Source: Buxus sempervirens (Eukaryota > Streptophyta > Magnoliopsida > Buxales > Buxaceae). Taken from it: a DNA stretch of 64,000 bases. Below are positions 1 to 9,612 of this stretch, piece after piece. Where the stretch lies: contig OX387194.1 of the NCBI GenBank assembly GCA_947561395.2, positions 20,694,048-20,758,047 of the forward strand, in the 5' to 3' direction. The stretch's first letter is position 1; each line of letters starts with the position of its first letter. The notes below the pieces were generated by a model. The model was not told where the DNA came from, did not search any database, and saw only the letters and a list, made by a program, of their open reading frames with translations. A program made the translations under genes and the position numbers.

Positions 1-599
1 ACATCCCAACCTCTCTTAGGAAAAAAAGTGGAACCCAAACATCAAATTTAATAAAAATATAATATTTTTTTCCTACATTTTTAATTAATATTCTACAAAA
101 ACAGTTATTAAAAATAATTTTATTGATGAAAAAGTGCAAGAATCATAGGGGTGATAGATCAGTCACATGTGCATCTCATATAAAAAATTGAAGACAAACT
201 GTTAAGTTTTATATAATTTTTTTTGAAAAAAAATAGGCTTTTTCGTAACTTTTTTTCATATTGAAAAAAATTTTGATTTTTTACTCAAAATGGCTATTTC
301 GATCTATAAATTTCACTTGAAATTGATAGATTCATATAAAACATTGTCAAACCATGCTTAAATATGAAAAAAATAATGATTTAGATTTAAAATTTTGAAA
401 ATCTACAATACCTTTCAAAACTGTAGACGATTTTGATTTCTGTTGCTTGATTCGTTCTTTGAAGTTGTTTTGCAGAATTGTAGTACAAATTAGGTCGAGA
501 ATAGGCACAAAATAATGGGGTTTCACTGATTTTGGAATGGGTTTCTTAGTAAAGAGCTATCTTCATTCTTCTAACATGCTGTTATTCACGTTTTTTGCC
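1..599. other. AT-rich DNA with no recognisable gene
   Basis: Strongly AT-rich, with many poly(A) and poly(T) runs and stop codons in all frames. I see no conserved coding pattern and no element end. It may be diverged flank or intron of the hAT-like element that follows, but nothing in the sequence proves it. Confidence 0.45.
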
Positions 600-668
600 C
601 TTTTATCGACTATGTCAAGTGATATAGTCGATACACCATCGATACTCACTTTTTCACGAAACAGTACT

Positions 669-716
669 GTGTATCGTGCCATTAGGCACGATACACGATA
701 CGTATCGCGCGATACG
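669..716. repeat. Nested palindromes of the GATACG repeat
   Basis: GTGTATCGTGCC at 669-680 and GGCACGATACAC at 685-696 form a perfect 12-bp stem with a 4-base loop (ATTA). It is followed by the palindromes GATACGTATC (697-706) and CGTATCGCGCGATACG (701-716). Such subterminal palindromes fit transposase-binding repeats of a hAT-type end, but the function is inferred. Confidence 0.7.
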
Positions 717-763
717 AAACGATACTTAATACCCTGGGGAAGCCTACCAGACCAAGTAGCTAT

Positions 764-1673
764 GTGACAAACTTGGTCAACAGATTTAATGATGATGAGG
801 GAGGAGAAAATACAAGAGTTGCAGGGAGAATTCGTGCTGGGGTGAGCAGCAGTAGTACTAGAGTGGGCTGTGATCCTCCTGATGATGGTGACGAGGATGA
901 CGACGACGACGATGATGATGGAGATGTTGACGATGGAGATGATGATAATGATGATGTTGGACATCGTGAAAGTCCTTCATCACCACCAGGTCCACCACAG
1001 GGTGGTACTGATAGTGGCTATGGTGGTGGTGTTCACATTACAGAGAAGGCTAAAGAGCAGGAGCAGCAGTATGATCGTGGTAGTGGCCATGGAGCACATC
1101 CTCCTTCCGTTCATAATCTTTACCATCGAAGACGACATGAGGGGCCATCCAGCACTAGGATCAGGACACGATGATGTAATGAGGCCACGTGGATATGGTT
1201 TAGATGCCATTACACAAGGAATAGACTTGATTAATGTTGGTCTTTCAGGCATATTTGGAGGTGGACCACATCCAGGGTCGTGGTCATCATCTTTTAGGTA
1301 TGATCAGGAGAGGTCGTCTTCTTCGTATGATTATGGTTATGGCCAAGGGGGATCATCTTGTTAGCCTAGTTATGGATATAGATATGGTTATGAGCATATA
1401 GGCTATGGGCATGGCCAGGAGGGATCATCATCTCAGTCCTCATATTATGGGCAGCAGATGGATTGGTATGGTCACTATGGGGGTAATGTTGGGGGTTACC
1501 ATGGGCCTACTTCAGCACAATATAAGCGATTTAGAAGGGAGTATGAGGCATGGTATCAAAATTATATGGATTGGGCTTCTTATTGTCAGCATGTTCAGTG
1601 CATGCATAACGTGCCATTGGCCGATTATGAAGAAACTGAAGATGAACTTGCACGTCACTCCTTCTGGCATTGA
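764..1673 (+). pseudogene. C-terminal tail of a hAT-superfamily transposase, broken
   Basis: The reading frame starting at 764 gives an acidic run of Asp residues followed by Ser/Pro/Gly-rich sequence to about 1174. A one-base shift near 1165 moves the coding pattern to the next frame, which runs through a Gly/Tyr/Ser-rich stretch (repeated YGYG), an in-frame stop at 1362-1364, and continues to 1673. It ends in RRYEAWYQNY-like aromatic/basic sequence and the terminal HSFWH. Plant hAT transposases with BED and DUF659 domains typically carry such an Asp-rich, then Tyr/Gly-rich tail after the dimerisation domain and end in (R)HSFW. The catalytic RNase H-like core and BED finger are missing, so it cannot be active. 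The assignment rests on composition and the terminal motif, not on a catalytic domain. Confidence 0.5.
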
Positions 1674-2113
1674 AGATGGGGACCATGGGGTAGCTTTGTA
1701 AGTTTGGATTTTAGAACCAGATATTTGTATGTAATGAATTATGGAGAATGTTATGTTATAACAGTTATGTATTGTTGATTTTGATGTTTTAATTGTTAGT
1801 GACTTAGTGTGTTGCTTACATTACATGAATGAATTTTCTAACCTTATTTATTGGTTTATCTAGCCTTTTTATAGCTTTTATTATAATTATCATTCATTTT
1901 CAAATATGCCTATTTGCTTCTATAATGCATAAATACTCTGTGTGGCCCTATAATGCTAGAAACATGTTTATTTGACATATTTTTAATTTATCTTTCTATC
2001 TAGATAGGTTTTGTTCACATATCCACCGTATCCACCATTTTAGTGCGTATCCTCAATACATTTCCATTTTTGGATCGTCCGATACGGCACATTGATACGA
2101 TACTTTGAACCAT
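1674..2113 (+). repeat. 3' untranslated part and right end of the hAT-like remnant
   Basis: AT-rich sequence after the transposase tail, then from about 1985 a run of GTATCC/GATACG words ending in GATACGATACTTTGAACCATGG at 2092-2113. The end is related to the 711-738 segment, supporting an element terminus. Confidence 0.4.
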
Positions 2114-2348
2114 GGATATAATTGATATTGACTCACCCAAAGTGAGTTGTCAAGCCCCATTTCCACAAAGATTAGTGCCCTTGCATAGGAATAAACATCA
2201 CGCTAAAATCCTTGAGATTTTCAAGAAAATTAGGATCAACATCCCATTGTTGGATGCAATTCAGCAAATCCCAACGTATGCCAAATTTTTGAAGGATTTG
2301 TGCATTGTTAAGAGGAAGCTTAGTGTGAAAAAAGCTTTCTTAATATAG
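2112..2348 (+). pseudogene. Athila gag, C-terminal remnant
   Basis: About 78 codons ending in a stop at 2346-2348. The stretch PLLDAIQQIPTYAKFLKDLC and the basic tail after it match the conserved region just before the protease in Athila-type gag-pol polyproteins, where the gag product would form the particle core. Everything N-terminal, including the nucleocapsid domain, is missing and replaced by the hAT-like remnant. The start codon at 2112 comes from the transposon junction (CCATGG) and is not a genuine gag start. Confidence 0.75.
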
Positions 2349-2351
2349 TAG

Positions 2352-2853
2352 GTGAGTGCAATAATTCAGACCAATACACCACCTAAATACAAGGATCCTG
2401 GCTCTCCTACTATATCATGCACCATTGGAAGTTCAAGGGTAAGCCATGCTTTGTTAGACTTGGGTTCAAGTGTTAACTTGTTGCACTATAGTGTGTATGA
2501 ACAGCTGGGTTTAGGCGAGCTAAAACCCACTTCAATCACACTCCAATTGGCTGATAGATCCATCAAAATACCTAGGGTTGTAGTGGAGGATGTTTTGGTT
2601 TTAAGTAGATAAATTTTACTATCCAGTTGACTTTGTAGTCTTGGATATGCAAGTTTCTGCCCATCCCTTGAACCAAGCACCTGTGATACTTGGTAGGCCA
2701 TTCTTAGCTACTTTTAATGCTTTAATTAATCATAGGAGTGGTGTTTTAAAGCTTAGCTTTGGTAATATGACTTTGGAACTAAATATTTTCAATCTTTGCA
2801 AGCAACCACAAGAAAAGGAGGAGGTTCAAGAAGTGAATGTGCTAAATAAATAG
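2352..2853 (+). pseudogene. Athila aspartic protease remnant
   Basis: Two pieces (2352-2612 and 2641-2853) separated by a short frame disruption. The first holds ALLDLGSSVNLL followed by YEQLGLGELKPT, the catalytic-Asp flap region of Athila-type retropepsins; this lineage has DLG where other Ty3/gypsy proteases have DTG. The second holds PVILGRPFLAT, the hydrophobic-hydrophobic-Gly motif near the protease C terminus. The enzyme would cut the gag-pol polyprotein. The stop and frame loss inactivate it. Confidence 0.8.
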
Positions 2854-3009
2854 CATCCTAGCTGAAAATTTTCAATTTTTTAATCATGCTATGATGAGTT
2901 ACTTGATTTAGAACATGAAGATTGTTTACTTGAGGATTATAATGACCTTTCTCTTGTTGCTTTTGTAGGTAACTCACAAGACCAGCTTGGGAAGCTCAAA
3001 TATGAGCCT

Positions 3010-3970
3010 TTGCCTCCATGGACAGCATCTATCAAGCCCTCAACTGATCAGATTCCAATTTTGGACTTAAAGCCATTACCATCAGATCTGAAGTATGCAC
3101 TCTTAGGACCCAACAACTCATTCCCTGTGGTGAAATCTTCCCATTTGACCCAATTTCAAGAAGGTAAGGTGTTAGAAGTTTTAAAACAACATAAATGTGC
3201 CATTGGACCGACTTTAGCTGATCTCAAAGGTATAAACCCTTTCACTTGCACTCATTAAGATTTACTTGGAACTTGCAAAATAATGCTAGACCTTCTAGGG
3301 AATTGCAAAGAAAGTTGAACCCCGCCATGAAGGAAATAGTAAAGAGGGAAGTGCTCAAATTGTTAGATGTTGGGATCATTTACCCCATTTCGGATAGCAA
3401 GTGAGTTAGTCCCATTCAAGTGGTCCCAAAGAAGTCTTGGGTAACTGTAGTTAAAAATGACCAAAGTAAGTTGATCCCCACAAGAGTCCCCACTAGTTGG
3501 CGTATGTGCATAGACTATAGAAAGCTAAATAGAACCACTAGGAAAGATCACTTTCCTTTGCCTTTTCTAGACCAGATTTTGGAAAAAGTGGCTGGTCATG
3601 TGTTCTATTGCTTGGCTATTCTGGCTATTATCAAATTGAAATAACACCTGAGGATCAAGAGAAGACCACCTTCACTTGTCCTTTTGGTACTTTTGCATTC
3701 AAGAGAATGCCATTTGGATTATGCAATGCACCAGCTACTTTTCAAAGATGCATGTTTGGAATCTTTAGTGACATGCTTGAAACCATGCTTGAAGTATTTA
3801 TGGACAATTTTTCAATATTTGGTAGCTCATTTGATCACTGTTTATCTAACTTGCAGGCTGTCTTTTCAAGGTGTGAGGAGAAGAACTTGCTTCTAAATTG
3901 GGAAAAGTGCCATTTCATGGTGCAACAAGGCCTAGTTCTTGGTCATTTAGTGTCTTCTAGGGGTATATAA
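3010..3970 (+). pseudogene. Athila reverse transcriptase remnant
   Basis: The pre-RT linker (KGINPFTCTH, near 3220-3257) is followed by a stop and frameshifts, then the fingers region with the VPKKS and RMCIDYRKLN motifs (about 3420-3530), the GYYQIEI region (about 3615) and RMPFGLCNAPATFQ (about 3705). The catalytic box near 3790-3815 reads FMDNF where the active enzyme has FMDDF: the second metal-binding Asp is now Asn. At least two frame changes (near 3258 and 3605) and several stops break the chain. It is adjacent to RNase H as usual for Ty3/gypsy. Confidence 0.88.
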
Positions 3971-4691
3971 GTGGACAAGGCTAAAATAGAACTGATATCC
4001 AAGCTTCCTATACCCAAAACAGTGAAGGACATCAGATCTTTCTTAGGACATGCTGGATTTTATAGGAGGTTCATAAAAAATTTCAGTTCAATATCTAAAC
4101 CTTTGTACCAATTGTTAATGCAAAAGACAAGTTTTGAATGGACTCCTAGGTGTCAAGAAGCCTTTGATCAACTGAAATCCTTGCTGACCAAAGCCCCCAT
4201 CTTGCAACCACCTGATTGGACCATTCCTTTTGAAATTATAAATTATGTGTGATGCTAGTGATTTTGCCATAGGAGCTGTACTTGGGCAAAGGAAAGATAA
4301 ACTTCCACATGTTATTTACTATGCTAGTAGAACCTTAAATGACACCCAAAGGAATTATTGCACCACAGAAAAGGAACTATTAGCTGTAGTATTTGCATTG
4401 GAGAAGTTTAGATCTTACATTCTTGGCTCACCCATAATTGTTTTTACTGATCATGCAGCCCTCCAGTACTTATTGGCAAAGAGGGATTCCAAGACAAGGC
4501 TGATCAGATGGATCCTTCTGCTTCAAGAGTTTGACATAACAATAAAGGACAAGAAGGAAGCTGAAAATGTGGTGGCAGATCACCTATCTAGGCTGATCAT
4601 TGTGGAAAATGAGAAATCTGACCCTATAGTTGATTCTTTTCCTGATGAGAACCTTTTATCATGTGAAACACTTCCATGGTATGCGATATAG
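3971..4691 (+). pseudogene. Athila RNase H remnant
   Basis: Starts right after a stop at 3968-3970 with the connection domain SFLGHAGFYRRFIKNF, then RNase H. Its acidic centres are readable: [13 protein letters not shown] near 4248, [18 protein letters not shown] near 4360, [10 protein letters not shown] near 4447 and [10 protein letters not shown] near 4567. A frame change sits at about 4240-4250 between the connection and RNase H. The domain would degrade the RNA strand during reverse transcription. The four catalytic acidic residues look preserved, unlike those of the RT. Confidence 0.87.
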
Positions 4692-4779
4692 TTAATTTCT
4701 GGGTGACAAGGCAAACTCCTCCCAATTGGGGCACACATGACATCAAAAGGCTCAAGCATGATGCTAAGTATTTTCTTCT

Positions 4780-5903
4780 TTGATGATCCTTATATTTTCA
4801 AGTATTTTGCTGATCAAGTCATTAGGGAGGTGTGTACACAACACTAATATCCTAGCCATACTCTCATTTTGCCATAATGAAACATGTGGAGGGCATTTTT
4901 CAGCCAATAAGACAATTGCCAAGATTTTACACAGTGGTTTTTATTGGCCTCACATGTTTAGGGATGCATTTAATTTCTGCAAATCATCTGAGTCATGTCA
5001 AAAGTTAGGGGGAATTACAAAAAGGAACATGATGTCATTGCAACCCATCTTAGTAATTGAAATTTTTTATTGTTGGGGATTGGACTTCATGGGACCATTT
5101 CCTCCCTCTGATTATTTGTATATTTTATTGGGGGTTCAATATGTCTCAAAATGAGTTAAAGCTATCCTTTGCAAGTCAAATGATCATCAAGTGGTAATCA
5201 AGTTTTTACAAGAAAACATCTTTGCTAGATTTGGCATGCCAAGGGCTATAATTAGTGATAATGGAACTCACTTTTGCAATAGACACTTCGCTGCCCTGAT
5301 GAAGAAATATGGCATTCATCACAAGGTTTCATCCCCTACTATCCTCAAACCAATGGCCAAGCTGAATTGGCCAATAGGAAGATTAAACACATCCTAGAGA
5401 AAACAGTTAATCCTACTAGGAAAGACTGGTTTTTAAGGCTAACTGATGCTCTGTGGGCCTATAGAACAGCCTATAAAACCTCTCTAAACATGTCTCCCTA
5501 TAGGTTGGTTTATGGAAAGCCTTGTCACTTACCAATTGAGCTTGAGCATAAAGCTTATTTGGCCATCAAACAGTTCAATTTTGGCCTTAGTAAAGCTGGT
5601 AATGTGAGGAAGCTTCAAGTGGCTGAACTTGAAGAATTGAGGAGGGATGCCTACGATAATACCCTCATTGCTAAGGAAGAGATGAAGGTTCAACATGATA
5701 AGCACATCCAAAGAAGGACTTTTGAACCAAACCAACAAGTGCTACTTTACAATTCCAAACTTCATCTCTTTCTAGGCAAGCTTAGGTCTAGGGTAGGACC
5801 TTACATTGTCAAAAGTGTTTTCCCTCATGGAGCTGTAGAAATCACCAATCCTCAAAATGGCAACACTTTCAAAGTGAACGGCCAAAGGCTTAAACCCTTC
5901 TAG
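4780..5903 (+). pseudogene. Athila integrase remnant
   Basis: The HHCC zinc domain is partly preserved (CHNETCGGHFSANKT near 4870, SCQKLGG near 4995). The DDE core follows: GLDFMGPFP near 5080 with the first Asp, SDNGTHF near 5255 with the second, and the Glu region near 5350 where a one-base indel splits the TNGQAE motif between two frames. The C-terminal part (5367-5903) runs open for 178 codons, with the usual Athila ending that includes HGAVEI and [10 protein letters not shown] stop at 5152-5154 and the indel make it non-functional. Integrase would insert the cDNA into the chromosome. Confidence 0.87.
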
Positions 5904-8310
5904 GCCAATTTCTCACCTGAGGATACCACCATCTCTTCAGTCTTCACAAGACCCTACTTACCCAAGTCATGTTTAGATTAGTCCCTAGTTTTCTTTTGTT
6001 TTTCTTTCTCTTTTAGTTTTGCTTATTTGCTTTTTTTTATTTCTTGTTTTGTAGCTAGATTTCCATTTAGCTCATTTTCTTATTTTTTAGATTACTTTCT
6101 TTGCTAATTTAGCTCATTTTAGATAATTCTTTAGTTGGTGTTTTTATTTTGTGTTTAGAGTAGTGCTTTAACTCATTTAGAAACTGTTTTTTTTTTCTTT
6201 AATTGAATTTCCCCAATGCTCCAAGGTGCGTTTGATTTGTTCTTTTCATGATCACCTCTAGTAGCACAGGTGCTGCCAAGGATCTGGGAAGATGGAATTG
6301 CTGCAACCAAACTCAAATCAGTGCTCAGGTCAATTCTCAGGGTGGACAGATAGCTGCCACAAAAGATTCAGAACATGGATTTGCTGCAGCCCAAGGAACA
6401 AGAAGGCAGGAATCAATTTAATATATATATATTACAGGTGTGTGGAAAGGTGTAAGCTGCTAGAGAAGTGCACAAGACCTTGTAATCAGGTGTTCAAGGT
6501 CGCAAGAGATCTTTCCCTGGTTAATTTTGCATCTGAGTTTACAACTGATTTGGATTACTCAAGTCTTGAAACTCAGGTGACCAAGTCACGATCAGGTCTT
6601 TGTCACAGCAATCAGTGCACAGGTGATAGCTTATATTCAGGTCAGGGATTCAGAAGAGCAGTGAGAGGGGAACAGGAAGAAACTCATAGGTTCAAAGAAC
6701 CAAGGATTGAGAATATTTCCCTGTTATGATTAGTCCACAGTAAAAATGCTCATCCAATGCCTTCCAAATGAAATTCCTGTCACAGGGCATGATCAAATGA
6801 GTTGTTCACAGGTGCGCTTTGCCATCTGTACAGTCAGGATCACAATAAGAATTGCTTGGTGCAAATCTGTTTAGTTAGTGCATTGCAAATCTGCACAGGC
6901 CATTGCACAGGTGTGACCTTAAGCATTATACTCAGGTGTTTGCAACAGCAAAAATCAGGTCAAGAATGAGAGGAAACTTGAAGTGTGCTGTTTGAGCTTG
7001 CAAGTGCCTAAGTTTGCTGTCAAATCAGTTTCATGCATGTACAAATCTGAACCTGTTTGGCAAGGAATGCAAGGATAAAGCTATGAATGGGATTTGATGC
7101 AAGCTAAGGAGCAGAAGCAAGCAATCTGATGTCTAGTTGTCCTTTAACTTGATTCATGGATGCAATTGAGTTATGAGGACATATGAGGGGGTCAAAGCCT
7201 TAGTAATTGCAGAAATCAAGGAGATTTTGCTCTTCAGTACCAGAGGCCAAGGGAGCTGGACAACGAATGGTACTATAGGAACTAGCTCAGGAAATGCACT
7301 GAGGGGATTGGCATTGAGGAAATACACCTGAATTTCCCATCCTTATTAAAAGCAGTGTTACATAGGCAGAAATGTATTGGATTTGGTATTGTTTTATCCA
7401 AACTCCAACCAATGGAACCTCAGGTCAGCTTAGTGATATCTTGAACTCTAAAATGATCAACCCAATGCTCAAATTAGCTCAATTTACAGGCAAAATCACC
7501 GTCTTGATCATCCCCATCTAGGAGTGACAAAAAACCCTCTGCAGCTCAGATTTTTACCCTCTAAAGAGGGTCAAACCTGATCCAATCTGTGAGGAATTGG
7601 AATGCATGCCACACACAGTTGGAAAACCCTATCAGTCTAGTTTCCAACAAACCAAACGGTGTGTGAAATGGAGCTTTCTAGAGGAACTTATGGCGATTTC
7701 ACTAAAGGGCGTTTTGGGTGACTGTTATGGCAAGCACACCCATTCTTTCTTTTGAAACTTGGGAAGCTCAACTCCAATTGATTCTTCAAGATCAAGAGAA
7801 ACAAGTGGGGTGTTTTGAAGCAATTAAGTGAAGGTTTTTAGAGAGGTTTGGAGTTTCTAAAAGAACTTGGGTATTGAGAATGTTAGCATTGAGATGGAAC
7901 GAAATTGTTGGGTGTAACAATTCAAGTCAAGCAAGATTGAGGGAATTTCACGCAAAGCCTGAATGTGCTTCACCCCAATCAAGCTCATAACTTTCTTGGA
8001 AACCTTGGTGGAAGCACATGCAAAAGGATGGGAAATCACTACTCATCTCATTCTTGTTTTATTTTTTTTATTTGTAATTAGTTTCTTTATTTTCTTTTTT
8101 CCCTTGTTATGCCTTGCTTTTGTTATAACCTTTGTTTTCAGCTCAGCTACTCAACAAGGTGATTTTTAGGCCAAGCTTTCTTATGCATCCCCTTGCTTAC
8201 TCATGCATTTCTCAAGGTAAGGTTGCAATTTTTCATCCAATTCAAACAAGTTTCAGGCAGATACTACTTATTTTTGTTCTTTACCTTCCAAACATTGAGG
8301 ACAATGCTTA
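5904..8310 (+). other. Athila spacer between pol and 3' LTR
   Basis: About 2.4 kb without a convincing coding frame. Many Athila-type elements carry an env-like frame here. The longest frame (6292-6729) shows no signal peptide, transmembrane segment or recognisable similarity, so I do not call env. The part 6250-7440 is unusual for its dense CAGGTG/CAGGTC words. T-rich tracts occur at 5990-6200. Confidence 0.6.
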
Positions 8311-8315
8311 TTTTT

Positions 8316-8332
8316 AAGTTTGGGGTGGGGGA
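8316..8332 (+). promoter_or_regulatory. Polypurine tract of the Athila element
   Basis: AAGTTTGGGGTGGGGGA follows ACATTGAGGACAATGCTTAT. This phrase and G-rich tract sit just before the 3' LTR in many Athila-type elements and would prime plus-strand DNA synthesis. Its position, 1.3 kb before a recognisable LTR end, fits. Confidence 0.6.
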
Positions 8333-9612
8333 TTTAAATTTTTGCATGCTACTTCACTACTTTGAGAAAATTTTCACTGATTTCTCTGTTTTTGAGCTAT
8401 CTTGAGTGAATTTGAGCAATTTTGAGTGAATTTTGAACTTTGAAGCCCATGTTTAGATTAGTTTTCAATGTCCGTTTTTCTTTTTATTTTGTTTTTTTTT
8501 TTTTTTATATGTTCTAGTTTTTGCTTTGTAGTTGAAGTTCTTTTATTCTTCATAGCTTTCAGGTTATCTTTTAATTTCAATAATTCACTCAATTGGGATC
8601 AGCTCACTTTAGGTAATGACCTTAAATTTGTGCTTTAATTTGATAAGTTTGCGACACTATTGGTAAGACTGATGCATGTTCTTGGTAAAAGAATTGCTAT
8701 TTTATTTTTCTGCTATTGCCATAAAAAAATGAGTCATTACTCTCTTCATAACAGCCATGTTTTTCTTGCCCTTAACCTCCAAATTTTAATTGTACTACTT
8801 GATCTTAGTTGGGGGGTATTATGGGCAGCTCATGGTATAAACTTTCTTGCATATTCTCATGCCTGTTTTCATTCCCTCAAGTGTGCAAATTATTCAAGTT
8901 AGTCCCGTGCTTAAGATTATTTATCCAAGTTTCAGCTTGTCTTTCATTCTAAAGATGTCAATTTATTTTACTGAAACCTAGAACAGTGAGTTTCATGGTC
9001 CACATTAATTCTGAATGGTTGGAGTGTAATTCACATGGGGCTATAGTGATGTTCTTGACCATTCACACCTGGGTAATGCAATGTATAGTTGCTGTCACTG
9101 ACTTTCATGCACAACAGTGAGTGTTTAGCTGATTTTTAAGCCTCAATTAGAGTTTCTAACCAACCAACCTCCAAGAGCTCTATTGAACCATATTTTCAAG
9201 GCCCAACACAAAAAGGAATCAAAAAGAAATATACAAATGTATAAGTGGTAGAAGCTTCCCTCTTCCTCCATTGACTGATTCTCAACGAACTCTCTCATTC
9301 GGTTTTCCATGCTTAAGTAGATAATCTGATCTGGGTTTCTTTACAAATTTTTCCATGTTATCATTTTCCTAGTATATATAAAATAAGAGTAGTTTATATT
9401 ACTTGTGTAGTGTAGCTAATATTTTGTTAATTAGATTGTTTAGGTTTGGATTTATTAGTTTCCTTTGTTAAATTTAGCTTTTTCATCACTTTTCATTTTT
9501 GGTTTACTTCTAATCATCGTATTCCTATGGAAATCGACCTTGGGGCTCACCCAAGTATTATAACTTGATACTCCTACACTTGGGAGCAGCACTTTTGTGA
9601 ACACATCACTAG
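8333..9612 (+). repeat. Athila 3' LTR, approximate limits
   Basis: The right part carries CCTATGGAAATCGACCTTGGGG (near 9522-9545), then CTACACTTGGGAGCAGC. This is the phrase found at the 3' end of Athila-type LTRs shortly before the primer-binding site. The left limit is placed directly after the polypurine tract. Neither TG start nor CA end is certain, and no partner LTR exists in the window. Confidence 0.5.

Larger units (their letters stand above)
600..2113 (+). mobile_element. hAT-like DNA transposon remnant with GATACG-rich ends
   Basis: Two stretches rich in GATACG and its complement (about 600-745 and 1985-2113) flank a coding remnant. The right stretch ends GATACGATACTTTGAACCATGG. 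The left stretch ends at about 738 with a related series, GATACTTAATACCCTGG, in the same orientation rather than inverted. This suggests the right ends of two copies, with the second copy truncated on its left. The coding remnant resembles the C-terminal tail of plant hAT (zf-BED/DUF659-type) transposases. Immediately after 2113 the Athila gag remnant starts, so either the transposon landed in gag or the junction is a deletion. No target duplication is visible. Confidence 0.45.
2114..9612 (+). mobile_element. Athila-type Ty3/gypsy retrotransposon, 5'-truncated
   Basis: The order gag end, protease, reverse transcriptase, RNase H, integrase, long spacer, polypurine tract, 3' LTR fits a Ty3/gypsy element. 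Diagnostic Athila-lineage phrases are readable: a DLGSS protease centre, SFLGHAGFYRRFI in RT/RNase H, and [10 protein letters not shown] at the RNase H end. The element lacks its 5' LTR, leader and most of gag. It has several frameshifts and stop codons, and one RT catalytic Asp is replaced, so it is a dead copy. There is no other LTR in the window to date it with. Confidence 0.85.

Noticed and set aside
563..964. 133-codon minus-strand frame with Ile/Val repeats
   Set aside because: It is the antisense of the GAT/GAC repeats that encode the Asp-rich hAT tail.
6292..6729. Possible env-like gene of the Athila element
   Set aside because: The 145-codon frame lacks a signal peptide, transmembrane segment and any recognisable motif; composition follows the CAGGTG-rich spacer.
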